This document shows, piece by piece, positions 1-8,389 of a stretch of 64,000 bases of DNA (position 1 is its first letter; every line of letters begins with the position of its first letter). A model generated the notes under the pieces. The model saw nothing but the letters and a program-made list of their open reading frames with translations, was not told the origin of the DNA and ran no database searches. Origin of the DNA: Pedobacter puniceum (GTDB lineage: Bacteria > Bacteroidota > Bacteroidia > Sphingobacteriales > Sphingobacteriaceae); NCBI RefSeq assembly GCF_009674685.1, contig NZ_WKJI01000002.1, positions 124,001 through 188,000 of the forward strand, written 5' to 3'. The translations under genes and the position numbers were made by a program.

Positions 1-761
1 CCAGAGCTCATTCCGGCAAATATGCCTTCTACTTTAGCTAATTTCCTGGTGGTTAAGGTAGCATTTTCTTGAGAAACATCTATCACCCTATCCACCCTTT
101 CTGGGTTAAATATCTTAGGCAAATACGCCTCTGGCCATCTTCTAATACCCGGTATAGAAGAACCTTCGGTAGGTTGGCAACCCACAATTTGTATATCAGG
201 GTTTTGCTCTTTAAGATACATGGATGTACCCATGATGGTTCCAGTTGTACCCATAGAGCTTACAAAATGGGTAACCTGATGGTTGGTATCTCTCCAAATT
301 TCAGGTCCTGTTGTTTTATAATGCGCCAAGTAATTATCTGCGTTAGCAAACTGGTTTAAAAGTAAGTAATCGCCACTAGCTCCTTTTTCCTCGGCATAAT
401 CTCTGCACTTTTCTATATCTTCTAGTAAAACTACTTTAGCACCTAAAGCCTCCATGGTTAAAGTACGCTCTCTGGTAGAATTTGCAGGCATCACCAATTC
501 AATTTCAATATCAAACAACCTAGCTATCATGGCTAAGGCTATACCTGTATTGCCACTGGTAGCTTCTACCAAACGCATACCCGGTTTAATATCGCCACGC
601 TCCACCGCACTTTTAATCATATTAAGTGCAGCCCTATCTTTTACGCTTCCGCCAGGGTTATTACCTTCTAATTTGGCATATATTTTAACGTTCGGGTTAG
701 GATTTAAACGCTGAATTTCTACTAAAGGGGTATTACCAACTAAATCTATAATGCCTGCCAT
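1..761 (-). CDS. cysM: Cysteine synthase (O-acetylserine sulfhydrylase), partial at window edge
   Basis: My reverse-strand translation from an ATG at 759-761 begins MAGIIDLVGNTPLVEIQRL and is open to base 1, so about 253 residues are visible and the C-terminus lies outside the window. The PLP-lysine motif NPGGSVKDR and the substrate-loop motif EATSGNTG of the cysteine synthase family are both present. The enzyme makes L-cysteine from O-acetylserine and sulfide (or thiosulfate for CysM types) in the cytoplasm. The start codon lies 2 bp after the stop of the serine acetyltransferase gene, so the two consecutive steps are probably co-transcribed. Family membership is near certain; the CysM versus CysK choice is inferred. 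Confidence 0.93.
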   Translation of the reverse strand, partial: MAGIIDLVGNTPLVEIQRLNPNPNVKIYAKLEGNNPGGSVKDRAALNMIKSAVERGDIKPGMRLVEATSGNTGIALAMIARLFDIEIELVMPANSTRERTLTMEALGAKVVLLEDIEKCRDYAEEKGASGDYLLLNQFANADNYLAHYKTTGPEIWRDTNHQVTHFVSSMGTTGTIMGTSMYLKEQNPDIQIVGCQPTEGSSIPGIRRWPEAYLPKIFNPERVDRVIDVSQENATLTTRKLAKVEGIFAGMSS

Positions 762-763
762 AA

Positions 764-1579
764 CTAAAACTTCGACTTACTTTTTTCTGCTACTTGTACC
801 GATGATAAATGATAAACAATAGAGTTTTCTGGAACACTCTTGGTAAGCCAAACATTACCACCAATGATACTATTTTTACCAATAACCGTTTCGCCACCTA
901 AAATGGTTGCGCCAGAATAAATCACCACATGGTCTTCTACTGTTGGATGCCTTTTGATACCCGCCATGTGTTTTTCTACACTTAATGCACCTAAAGTAAT
1001 ACCTTGATACAGTTTAACATGATTTCCAATAATGGCTGTTTCACCAATAACAATGCCTGTACCGTGGTCTATATACAGATAATCGCCTATTTCTGCACCA
1101 GGGTGAATATCAATACCTGTTTTAGAATGTGCATATTCTGTTAAAATACGTGGAATAAGCGGTGTTTTTAATTTCAATAAGCGATTTGCAATTCTATAAA
1201 ATGAGATAGCGATAAAACCTGGATAAGTTCTAATCACCTCAAATTCATTATTAGCAGCAGGGTCTCCGGCTAACATCGCAGAAACATCTGTTTGCAAAGT
1301 TTGGTAAAGTTTAGGAATGCTATTGATAAAGGTTTGAGCAATTTCTTCGTTATTGCATTCTTTGCAAGCTTGGGTAGCATTAAGCAGACTTAATAGCTCC
1401 GTTTCCAACTTATCAAAAGATATTTTAACATCCGCTTCTTGAGCAAAAGAAAAGTTGGTGTATTGCGGAAATAACAAACTGATAAGCTTAATGGCCCAAT
1501 GGGCAATATCAGAGTTTGGTGGTACATTTTCTGTTTGCTGGTGCTTGTTAAAAATGTATTGATAAAAGGAATTATCCAT
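764..1579 (-). CDS. cysE: Serine O-acetyltransferase
   Basis: The 271-residue protein has an alpha-helical N-terminal half and a C-terminal left-handed beta-helix made of hexapeptide repeats, for example HPGAEIGDYLYIDHGTGIVIG followed by IGNHVKLYQGITLGA. The DHGTG segment contains the family's catalytic histidine. It acetylates L-serine with acetyl-CoA, giving O-acetylserine for the cysteine synthase encoded 2 bp downstream. Its length and N-terminal region fit the longer EpsC/SATase form found in many Bacteroidota rather than a minimal CysE. The start at 1579 gives the expected N-terminus. No regulatory signal is evident in the roughly 100 bp upstream. Confidence 0.93.
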   Translation of the reverse strand: MDNSFYQYIFNKHQQTENVPPNSDIAHWAIKLISLLFPQYTNFSFAQEADVKISFDKLETELLSLLNATQACKECNNEEIAQTFINSIPKLYQTLQTDVSAMLAGDPAANNEFEVIRTYPGFIAISFYRIANRLLKLKTPLIPRILTEYAHSKTGIDIHPGAEIGDYLYIDHGTGIVIGETAIIGNHVKLYQGITLGALSVEKHMAGIKRHPTVEDHVVIYSGATILGGETVIGKNSIIGGNVWLTKSVPENSIVYHLSSVQVAEKSKSKF

Positions 1580-1677
1580 TTGTATAATCGCTGGGTTTGA
1601 TTTACAATTTTATGGATTTTTATGTTTAATCTGTGTAAAAAAGCCTAAGTTTTATAACTGTGTTGATACAATAATAA

Positions 1678-1935
1678 TTAATCGTAATGAAACCTACATT
1701 TAACTATTAAAATTTCATCATCTTGAACTTTATATATCAACCTATGCTCATCATTTATTCTTCTAGACCAATATCCTTTATATTTAAATTTCAATGGCTC
1801 TGGCTTACCTAAACCGTGAAAAGGTGTTATTGATATATCTTTTAATAAATCGTTAATTTTTGATAATAACTTTTTATCAACTTTTTGCCAGTACAGATAG
1901 TCTTCCCAAGATTCATCTACAAAAATGTATTTCAT
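1678..1935 (-). CDS. yoeB: YoeB/Txe-family mRNA interferase toxin
   Basis: The 85-residue protein matches YoeB in length and in every catalytic position known from the E. coli enzyme: Glu46 in GKPEP, Arg65 in NDEHRLIY and His83-Tyr84 in RFHYD at the C-terminus. YoeB is a ribosome-dependent endoribonuclease that cleaves mRNA in the A site and is held inactive by YefM. The gene overlaps the antitoxin stop by 4 bp, the usual translationally coupled antitoxin-first order. All catalytic residues are kept, so the toxin is probably functional. Confidence 0.94.
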   Translation of the reverse strand: MKYIFVDESWEDYLYWQKVDKKLLSKINDLLKDISITPFHGLGKPEPLKFKYKGYWSRRINDEHRLIYKVQDDEILIVKCRFHYD

Positions 1936-2186
1936 GATTCAATTAAATCCTTTGGGAAAGACCGTTTATTTTCTATCTTTTCAATTGCATTATCTAAACG
2001 TTTCTCATTAATCCTAGAACTTAATTCATGTTTAGTAGCTAATAAAGAATTGTACTCATCTAAAGACATGATGACGACACCATTATCTTTACCTCTATTG
2101 ATAATTAATGTTTCAAAGTTTTTAGAAACTTTATCGAGATAATTTTTAATGTCTTTCCTAAAGTCGGAAATTGTAGTTGTCAACAT
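1932..2186 (-). CDS. yefM: YefM/Phd-family antitoxin
   Basis: The 84-residue protein starts MLTTTISDFRKDIKNYLDKV and has the Phd/YefM DNA-binding N-terminal fold, including the conserved segment VVIMSLDEYNSL. The C-terminal third is charged and would wrap the toxin. It neutralises YoeB and represses its own promoter. A tandem TGTACA operator overlapping a -7 box lies immediately upstream and supports autoregulation. The downstream toxin overlaps it by 4 bp. The TetR gene upstream ends at 2231 on the same strand, leaving a 44-bp promoter gap. Confidence 0.94.
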   Translation of the reverse strand: MLTTTISDFRKDIKNYLDKVSKNFETLIINRGKDNGVVIMSLDEYNSLLATKHELSSRINEKRLDNAIEKIENKRSFPKDLIES

Positions 2187-2189
2187 ATT

Positions 2190-2214
2190 TTGTACAATTA
2201 GATGTACAAATATA
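2190..2214 (-). promoter_or_regulatory. yefM-yoeB promoter/operator with two TGTACA cores
   Basis: The palindrome TTGTACA-N6-TGTACAA spans 2190-2209, giving two TGTACA hexamers (2191-2196 and 2203-2208) with centres 12 bp apart. On the minus strand the box TATATTTG (2207-2214) matches the Bacteroidota -7 consensus TAnnTTTG and runs into the upstream TGTACA. The E. coli yefM-yoeB operator is known to be built on TGTACA cores, so this is very probably the autoregulatory site. Transcription would start only about 10-15 bp before the start codon. Confidence 0.78.
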
Positions 2215-2230
2215 ATTAAATATTGGTATT

Positions 2231-2806
2231 CTATAAAGCCGCTTTAACCAAATAGGGTAATATTTCTTTTTGGAAGGATATAAAGTTCTTACGCACATCG
2301 GCATCGCTAACAGAGGTAAAAGCAAAAGAAAAAATAATGCTCTTGCTGGCTTTAATTAAAAATCTTAAACGCTCTGCATAGTTATTGCCATCGTTAAATT
2401 TTTCAATAGCAATAAACTCGTTATACAGTAAATTCTCTAACTCGTCTGATAGTTTTTTTAAAAATTCTTGAGAATTGGTAGACTCACGGATAAAATCCCA
2501 GCCGATAAACTCGTTACAAACGGTATAAGATAACCTACTAACCTTTAAAATTAAGCTTTTAAGATGCTCTTCTTTAGAGATTCCTGAAGTGTTTTGATGC
2601 ACCACATCATTAACGCTTATTTTAAGATAATCCATCAAAATGGCATGTAAAACAAGCTCCTTACTCTCGAAATACTTATAAATAGTAGCTTTCGCGATTT
2701 TAGCTTTCTTAGCAATCTCGTTAACACTGGTTTTATGATACCCGTATTTACGAAATAAATCCTGAGCTGCTTTTTTTATGCTTTCTTTGATTTTATCTAT
2801 TTCCAT
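2231..2806 (-). CDS. TetR/AcrR-family transcriptional regulator
   Basis: The 191-residue protein has a classic TetR N-terminal helix-turn-helix, approximately residues 8-55, with the motifs AAQDLFRKYGYHKTSVNEIA and AKATIYKYFESKELVLHAIL. The C-terminal ligand-binding half is not recognisable by ligand. The start codon overlaps the stop of the upstream lipoprotein gene by one base (TAATG), so it is probably translated by coupling from the pheS transcript. No adjacent efflux pump or catabolic gene reveals the target. Confidence 0.9.
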   Translation of the reverse strand: MEIDKIKESIKKAAQDLFRKYGYHKTSVNEIAKKAKIAKATIYKYFESKELVLHAILMDYLKISVNDVVHQNTSGISKEEHLKSLILKVSRLSYTVCNEFIGWDFIRESTNSQEFLKKLSDELENLLYNEFIAIEKFNDGNNYAERLRFLIKASKSIIFSFAFTSVSDADVRKNFISFQKEILPYLVKAAL

Positions 2807-3225
2807 TAGTTTGTTATCGATATTAGATTTCCATTGATAGAGACCCTGTACCTCTTTAAAGGTATAGTTGCTGGCGCTTTAGCGGGCGAGCCATCTTGTA
2901 AATTAAATAAAGCGCCACTCACTTTATCTTCTACTAAGTTGCCTCCAATAGGTACTACAGCATTTTTTTGTACCGGATTAACCGTACTGCAACGGTCATA
3001 AGCTCTGATACTGCCTGCATTGTTATATAAAATTAATCCGGCAACCCCAACAGCTGTATTGGAAACTATTCTTACATTACCCGGACTGGTGATGCCTTCT
3101 AACTCACCACCAATTAAAGAGCCATTGTAATTAACAGGCACATCAGGAATTAAACTTTCTTTATTGCCGCAAGCGCTAAAGAAAACTAATCCGAAAATTA
3201 TAACTGTTAATTTTTTAAGTATCAT
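2806..3225 (-). CDS. Lipoprotein with a degenerate Rieske-like domain
   Basis: The 139-residue protein has a lipoprotein signal peptide (MILKKLTVIIFGLVFFSAC, lipid-anchored Cys19). Residues about 50-138 resemble a Rieske fold: YNNAGSIRAYDRCS occupies the place of the first ligand loop, and VSGALFNLQDGSPAKAPAT then PLKRYRVSINGNLI match the second loop and final strands. The CxH and CxxH cluster ligands are missing except for Cys79, so it should not bind a [2Fe-2S] cluster. It is coupled by TAATG junctions to pheS upstream and the TetR gene downstream. Function is unknown; the Rieske relationship is my reading of the pattern. Confidence 0.72.
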   Translation of the reverse strand: MILKKLTVIIFGLVFFSACGNKESLIPDVPVNYNGSLIGGELEGITSPGNVRIVSNTAVGVAGLILYNNAGSIRAYDRCSTVNPVQKNAVVPIGGNLVEDKVSGALFNLQDGSPAKAPATIPLKRYRVSINGNLISITN

Positions 3226-4259
3226 TAAATAATCTCTGATTGAAATTGTTTCAAGAAACGGATATCGTTCTCAGAAAATAAACGTAAATCTCTAATTTGA
3301 TATTTCAAATTCGTGATACGCTCTATACCCATTCCAAACGCAAAGCCCGAATACTTTTTACTATCAATACCTACGTTTTCTAAAACGTTTGGATCTATCA
3401 TACCGCAACCTAAAATTTCTACCCAACCACTTTGCTTACACATTTGGCAACCATCGCCTTTGCAAATGGTACAAGAAATATCCATTTCTGCAGATGGCTC
3501 TGTAAAAGGAAAATAAGACGGGCGGAAACGTACTTTTGTACCCTCACCATAAAGTTCTTGAACGAAGTAGTACAAGGTTTGTTTCAAATCTGCAAAAGAC
3601 ACATTTTCATCAACATATAAACCTTCTACCTGATGGAAAAAGCAGTGTGCTCTGGCAGATATAGCTTCATTTCTGTAAACTCTACCTGGCATTAAGGCTC
3701 TAAAAGGCGGCTTGCCAGCTTCCATTAAACGTACCTGAACAGATGAAGTATGTGTTCTTAAAGCGATATCATCTTGCCCGCTATTTTTCTTGATGAAAAA
3801 GGTATCCTGCATATCTCTGGCCGGATGCTCTTCTGGAAAGTTAAGCGCCGAGAAGTTATGCCAATCATCCTCAATTTCTGGTCCTTCTGCAACAATAAAA
3901 CCTAGTCTTTTAAAAATCTCTACAATTTCTTTCCTCACTAAAGAAAGCGGATGTCTTCCTCCGGTTTCTACACCAAAGCCTGGTAAAGTTAAATCATTAG
4001 GGATATCGCTTTTTGTTGATTGCTTAGAAAAAGCATCTTTAAAATCATTAAACTTGGCTTCTGCAAGCTGTTTAAACTGATTTAATACTTTACCTAAAAC
4101 ACGCTTTTCTTCTGCAGAAACGGTTTTAAACTCTTCAAAAAGATCTTTTACAATACCTTTTGTACCTAAAAATTTTATTCTGAAATTCTCAAGCTCTTCT
4201 GCTGTTTTGGGTTCAAAAACCTCTATTTCACTAGTGTACTGACTGATTTTAGACTGCAT
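3225..4259 (-). CDS. pheS: Phenylalanine-tRNA ligase alpha subunit
   Basis: The 344-residue protein contains the class II synthetase core: motif 2 around HCFFHQVEGLYVDENVSF and motif 3 in YSGFAFGMGIERITNLKYQI, with the substrate-pocket segment RTHTSSVQVR. The N-terminal 90 residues form the coiled-coil arm that contacts tRNA. With PheT, encoded elsewhere, it charges tRNA-Phe in the cytoplasm. The gene is separate from pheT here and instead leads an operon with the Rieske-like lipoprotein and TetR genes through a one-base TAATG overlap. Confidence 0.97.
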   Translation of the reverse strand: MQSKISQYTSEIEVFEPKTAEELENFRIKFLGTKGIVKDLFEEFKTVSAEEKRVLGKVLNQFKQLAEAKFNDFKDAFSKQSTKSDIPNDLTLPGFGVETGGRHPLSLVRKEIVEIFKRLGFIVAEGPEIEDDWHNFSALNFPEEHPARDMQDTFFIKKNSGQDDIALRTHTSSVQVRLMEAGKPPFRALMPGRVYRNEAISARAHCFFHQVEGLYVDENVSFADLKQTLYYFVQELYGEGTKVRFRPSYFPFTEPSAEMDISCTICKGDGCQMCKQSGWVEILGCGMIDPNVLENVGIDSKKYSGFAFGMGIERITNLKYQIRDLRLFSENDIRFLKQFQSEII

Positions 4260-4492
4260 AGGTCACAAATTTAATAAAAATAATTGAGGCATTAGAAGCA
4301 TGCATAAGCTCAATCTTAAAAAACTTTTTTATTTTGAAAATAAGAACTTCAGTTTTTTACACGTTTATGCTATATTTATTGAGATGATGCAGCGTGAAAG
4401 AATTGCCATCATATTAGCCAATAACAAAGGCTTATAAAAACCTTTAATTTAAGAAAGATTTTAGCGGGGTATTTTGTTTCGCTGTACCAAAT

Positions 4493-6670
4493 ATGAAAAG
4501 TACACTGGTATTGCTATTGATGTTGTGCAACTTTTATGGATTTTCTAATCCAAGAGGGAAAGCTACAGGTATAGCAGACAGCATTATCAGAAAGGTAATA
4601 GAAAGAAATAAAGTAGATAGCTATCTTACCCTAGAGGCTGAAGCTTATCTTAAAAATTCACACATCCTTCATAAAGCTCCAAAAAGATTTTTGGGTAAAA
4701 AAGTAACCTCTTTATTAAAACTAGAATCTAATGAAGAGCAAGTTTTATCGCTTTATGAAGCTAGCTCGAAACTTTATTTCTCTAAAACAGGAGAGATAAA
4801 AGAAGATGTAAAAGCTTACAAAACTTTAGGCAAATACAGAACCTGGGAGTTTAAGCATGCTGCAGATTTACAACTCAACTTTAATAAAGATTATATCACC
4901 CTTGAGGTTTTAACACCTAAAAAGTTTGTATCGCCTATTGCCAAAAACGCTTTTAAATTTTACAAGTACGAGCTAGAAAAAACAGAAACAGATAAAAAAG
5001 GTAATAAAACAGATATCATTAAAATAATACCTAAAAGTAAGTTTTCTCCTGCCTTTAATGGCTACATACACATCAACAACAAAACTCAACAGATTTGTAA
5101 ATTGTCTTTAACATTAGGTAATAATGCAGGCATTAGTTTTATCAATCAAATTAAAATAGAGCAAAATTTATTACAGATAGACAGTACTTATTACCCTACT
5201 GAAACCAAAATCACCTATCAAGGTAATTTAGCAGGGTTTTACTTTAGTGGTACTTGTGTAGCAACCTATCGATATATGCACAATACGGTTTTTGCTAAAA
5301 CTTTTGCCCCTTTAGAAGTACTAAAAATACAAACTCAGGATAGCAGCTCAAATAATTATGTGGTAAGTAGAAGAACTATTCCGTTAAACCCTCTAGAGCA
5401 AAAAGCTAGCTATAAACATGATAGCTTAAAGAATAGCCAAGGCGAACGAAAATACTTAGACTCTTTAGATAGGCTTACTTTAAAACAAAGGCTTTATCCT
5501 TTACTTTTTAGCAGATTTAAGTTCCAAAACTCTTATAGAAGATATACTTTTTACATGGATGCTGTTGCGCCTTCTTTATTTTATAATACAGTAGAAGGAC
5601 CTGGTATAAAATACGGTGTTGAGTTTATTAAATATGCCTATAATGGCAGCTCTTGGCAAATAAGACCGGAGATAAGATATGGTTTTAAGAATAACGAGCT
5701 TAATTCTGACTTATCTTTTTCTTGGCTTTATGACCCTAAAAACAGAGCAGCTGTAAACTTTAGTTTAGGAAGCACTTACCGAGATTTAAACCCTAATGGA
5801 ACCCTAAGCACCTTAAATAACTCTTTAAATACCTTATTATTTGAACAAAATTTCTTGAAATTATATCGTAAAGAGTATGCCAGTATATCCTCTGGAAGAG
5901 AGCTTACAAATGGACTTTATTTTTCTGGAGGTGCAGAGCTCTCTAAAAACATATCAGTATCTAACAATTATGACTATGCCCTAAGAGATATTAAAACCAG
6001 AAATTTCACCTCAAACAACCCTTTTGACCCTATTAATGGAGGAAAATTATTTCCAGACCATACTACTTTTAGATTATCTGGTTCTTTGATTTATAATTTT
6101 CATCACCACTATACCACCAAAGAAGGTATTAAAATTTATCAGATACCTAAAAACCCTAGGTTAATTCTTTCTTACAGAAAAGGCATACCTAACATACTAG
6201 GTTCTGAGACTGATTATGATTTTATTGAGCTAGAAATACAACAAGAGCGTTTAAATTTAGGTCTATGGGGCTTTTCATCTTTTTCTTTTTCAACAGGTAA
6301 ATTCCTGAATAACAGAACCAATTATTATCCAGATTGGAAGCATTTTTTGGGTAATAATGCCTTGGTATTTAACAGTAATTTAAAAAGCTTCCACTTTCTT
6401 GATTTTTATGCTTATAGTACCGATAAACAATTTATTGAAGCCCACTACGAGCATAATTTCAATTCTAAATTTATTGGAAGATTGCCCTTATTAAGAAAGT
6501 TAAAACTACAAGAATTAGCAGGCGCTGCTTACCTAGGAAGCCCAGATAGAGGAAGCTATTATGAATTTTATATTGGCTTAAGCCGATTAACAGTTAGGGC
6601 AGATTATGCCATCTCTTTTGGCGAAAATGGTAAGTTAAACCAAGGATTTAAGCTTGCATACTCTTTCTAA
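4493..6670 (+). CDS. DUF5686-family outer-membrane protein
   Basis: The 725-residue protein begins with a signal peptide (MKSTLVLLLMLCNFYGFS). It continues with a DUF5686-type region: an early helical segment (DSIIRKVIERNKVDSYLTLEAEAY) and long beta-rich stretches, ending in an aromatic-rich barrel-like C-terminus (RADYAISFGENGKLNQGFKLAYSF). Many family members carry an N-terminal carboxypeptidase-regulatory-like domain; this one lacks it and starts directly with the DUF. The biochemical role of the family is unknown and outer-membrane location is inferred. It is transcribed alone, divergent from pheS. Confidence 0.8.
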   Translation: MKSTLVLLLMLCNFYGFSNPRGKATGIADSIIRKVIERNKVDSYLTLEAEAYLKNSHILHKAPKRFLGKKVTSLLKLESNEEQVLSLYEASSKLYFSKTGEIKEDVKAYKTLGKYRTWEFKHAADLQLNFNKDYITLEVLTPKKFVSPIAKNAFKFYKYELEKTETDKKGNKTDIIKIIPKSKFSPAFNGYIHINNKTQQICKLSLTLGNNAGISFINQIKIEQNLLQIDSTYYPTETKITYQGNLAGFYFSGTCVATYRYMHNTVFAKTFAPLEVLKIQTQDSSSNNYVVSRRTIPLNPLEQKASYKHDSLKNSQGERKYLDSLDRLTLKQRLYPLLFSRFKFQNSYRRYTFYMDAVAPSLFYNTVEGPGIKYGVEFIKYAYNGSSWQIRPEIRYGFKNNELNSDLSFSWLYDPKNRAAVNFSLGSTYRDLNPNGTLSTLNNSLNTLLFEQNFLKLYRKEYASISSGRELTNGLYFSGGAELSKNISVSNNYDYALRDIKTRNFTSNNPFDPINGGKLFPDHTTFRLSGSLIYNFHHHYTTKEGIKIYQIPKNPRLILSYRKGIPNILGSETDYDFIELEIQQERLNLGLWGFSSFSFSTGKFLNNRTNYYPDWKHFLGNNALVFNSNLKSFHFLDFYAYSTDKQFIEAHYEHNFNSKFIGRLPLLRKLKLQELAGAAYLGSPDRGSYYEFYIGLSRLTVRADYAISFGENGKLNQGFKLAYSF

Positions 6671-6690
6671 GTATTTAAATAGCCGCTATT

Positions 6691-6736
6691 TGTGATGTAT
6701 ATCACTTTTATAATCTCCCTAAAAAACATACCTTTG
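6691..6736 (+). promoter_or_regulatory. Candidate Crp/Fnr-type site and -7 box upstream of trhO
   Basis: TGTGATGTATATCACT (6691-6706) is a near-perfect TGTGA-N6-TCACA dyad of the Crp/Fnr family. TACCTTTG (6729-6736) matches the Bacteroidota -7 consensus TAnnTTTG exactly, 33 bp before the start codon. The dyad is centred roughly 30 bp upstream of the -7 box, a position compatible with activation. No clear -33 TTG is spaced correctly. Regulator identity is inference. Confidence 0.5.
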
Positions 6737-6768
6737 CAGCTCATTTAACACTGTTTACAGCAGTATCA

Positions 6769-7731
6769 ATGAAAATAATGAAAGCATACCAAACACTTCT
6801 TTATTACTGTTATAGCCACATCCAGGATGCGGAGCAGTACGCAGCAGACCATCTAAAATTTTGTAAAGATTTAGGCTTAACCGGCAGAATTATCATTGCG
6901 GATGAAGGATTAAACGGAACAGTATCGGGCACACGTGAGCAATGTAAAGCTTATATGGATTATGTTTATGCTGATGGTCGTTTTAATGCTACAGAATTTA
7001 AGATTGACGATGTTGACGAGCCTTCTTTCATGAAGATGCATTGCCGTTATAAGTCGGAAATTGTACATTCTGGATTAAAAGACCCTAACGTTATAGATCC
7101 TACTAAAAAAACAGGAAAGCATTTAGAACCAAAAGAATTCATGGAAATGAAAGACCGTGATGATGTGGTTATTTTAGATGTTCGTTCTAATTATGAACAT
7201 AACTTAGGTAAGTTTAAAAATGCTATCACTTTAGATATTGATAATTTTAGGGATTTCCCTGCCATGATAAATGAACTGGCACAATATAAAGACAAAAAAA
7301 TACTAACTTATTGTACTGGCGGTATTAAATGTGAAAAGGCTTCTGCTTTATTGTTACATGAAGGTTTTAAAGATGTTTACCAATTACATGGCGGTATTAT
7401 TAAATACGGTAAAGAAGCCGGCGGTAAAGATTTTGAAGGTAAATGTTATGTTTTTGATAACCGTATAGCGGTTGATGTAAACTCGGTTAACCCAGTGGTG
7501 GTTTCTACTTGTAGAAATTGTGGCAAAACTACACCTAAAATGATTAACTGTGCCAATCCAGAATGTAATGAGCACTTTACCCAATGCGATGAATGTGGAT
7601 GGGAATTAGATGGTGCTTGTTCTACAGCATGCAAAGAACATCCGCGTAAGCGCCCTTATGATGGTACTGGTTATTATGTAAAAGTTCCTCAACCTGTAAA
7701 TAAGAAAAAAGTAGCATTAGCAAACTCTTAA
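6769..7731 (+). CDS. trhO: tRNA uridine(34) hydroxylase, rhodanese family
   Basis: The 320-residue protein has the TrhO/YceA architecture. An N-terminal acylphosphatase-like domain (ADEGLNGTVSGT) precedes a rhodanese domain of about residues 130-225 with the active-site loop YCTGGIKCEKAS (catalytic Cys182). A C-terminal region carries several CxxC pairs (CRNCGK, CANPEC, CDECGW). TrhO uses O2 to make 5-hydroxyuridine at tRNA position 34. The start could also be the ATG nine bases further in (MKAYQT). A Crp-like dyad and -7 box lie upstream, and a shared terminator separates it from convergent thioredoxin. Confidence 0.93.
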   Translation: MKIMKAYQTLLYYCYSHIQDAEQYAADHLKFCKDLGLTGRIIIADEGLNGTVSGTREQCKAYMDYVYADGRFNATEFKIDDVDEPSFMKMHCRYKSEIVHSGLKDPNVIDPTKKTGKHLEPKEFMEMKDRDDVVILDVRSNYEHNLGKFKNAITLDIDNFRDFPAMINELAQYKDKKILTYCTGGIKCEKASALLLHEGFKDVYQLHGGIIKYGKEAGGKDFEGKCYVFDNRIAVDVNSVNPVVVSTCRNCGKTTPKMINCANPECNEHFTQCDECGWELDGACSTACKEHPRKRPYDGTGYYVKVPQPVNKKKVALANS

Positions 7732-7742
7732 TATCATAAAAA

Positions 7743-7776
7743 TGCCCTCAAAAAAGTGTCTAACTTTTTGGGGGCA
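7743..7776. terminator. Bidirectional terminator between trhO and trxA
   Basis: An inverted repeat (TGCCCTCAAAAAAGT, then ACTTTTTGGGGGCA) with a 5-nt loop lies between two convergent genes. A and T runs inside the arms supply a U-tract in either direction. Confidence 0.75.
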
Positions 7777-7800
7777 CTCTAGTTTGGTTCGCTTTTTTTA

Positions 7801-8097
7801 TTAGCTAATACTAGAAATTAGTCTTTTTAATTCATTTACAGGCACAACGCCAGATTGTCGCCATTTAACCTCGCCATCTTTAAATAAAATTAAGGTTGGC
7901 ACACCTTGCACATGATAGGCCGCCGCCGCTTGAGGGTTTTTATCAACATCAATTTTAATGATGGTGGCATTATCTCCTACCTGTTTTTTCAATTCGTCTA
8001 GCATGGGCGACATCATTTTACAAGGGCCGCACCAAGTAGCAAAAAAATCTACGAGTACGGGTTTACCAGAATTTATAATTTCTTTAAAATTTGCCAT
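7801..8097 (-). CDS. trxA: Thioredoxin
   Basis: The 98-residue protein has the canonical active site WCGPC (Cys23 and Cys26) and the cis-proline segment [12 protein letters not shown]. It is a cytoplasmic dithiol-disulfide oxidoreductase with no signal peptide. It is about ten residues shorter than E. coli TrxA, lacking part of the first helix/strand. A small membrane-protein ORF upstream overlaps its first codons by 14 bp on the same strand. Confidence 0.93.
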   Translation of the reverse strand: MANFKEIINSGKPVLVDFFATWCGPCKMMSPMLDELKKQVGDNATIIKIDVDKNPQAAAAYHVQGVPTLILFKDGEVKWRQSGVVPVNELKRLISSIS

Positions 8098-8260
8098 TTC
8101 TTACGCTCCTTTCTCTAATATATCTTACAATAGTTGCCATATTTAAGGCCAAATAAACTACCAATACAATTAATAGTCCTTTTATTTTACCCAGCCTTAA
8201 GCCTAATAAAATTAAGAAACTAAGTGCAATAATATGTCTGTAGAATTTAAACTTTCCCAA
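8084..8260 (-). CDS. Small membrane protein, TTG start (hypothetical)
   Basis: A reverse-strand frame from a TTG at 8258-8260 to a TAA at 8084-8086 encodes 58 residues, beginning (M)[17 protein letters not shown] and containing two hydrophobic stretches around a short basic turn (RLGKIKG), then a basic tail ([13 protein letters not shown]). It overlaps the trxA start by 14 bp. No ATG exists in frame upstream, so the TTG start is inferred; the next in-frame ATG is near residue 41. The two-helix pattern with a positive loop looks like a real small inner-membrane protein. Function unknown. Confidence 0.45.
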   Translation of the reverse strand: MGKFKFYRHIIALSFLILLGLRLGKIKGLLIVLVVYLALNMATIVRYIRERSVRNGKF

Positions 8261-8389
8261 TTTCCATCAAATTACCAAATGCAAATATCAGTTAAAAAGG
8301 AAGGCTTACTAAAACTATTTATTATATTTATTGTAAAAGATATAAATCCGGTTTAACCGATACACCGTATTTAAAATAAAAACATCAGC

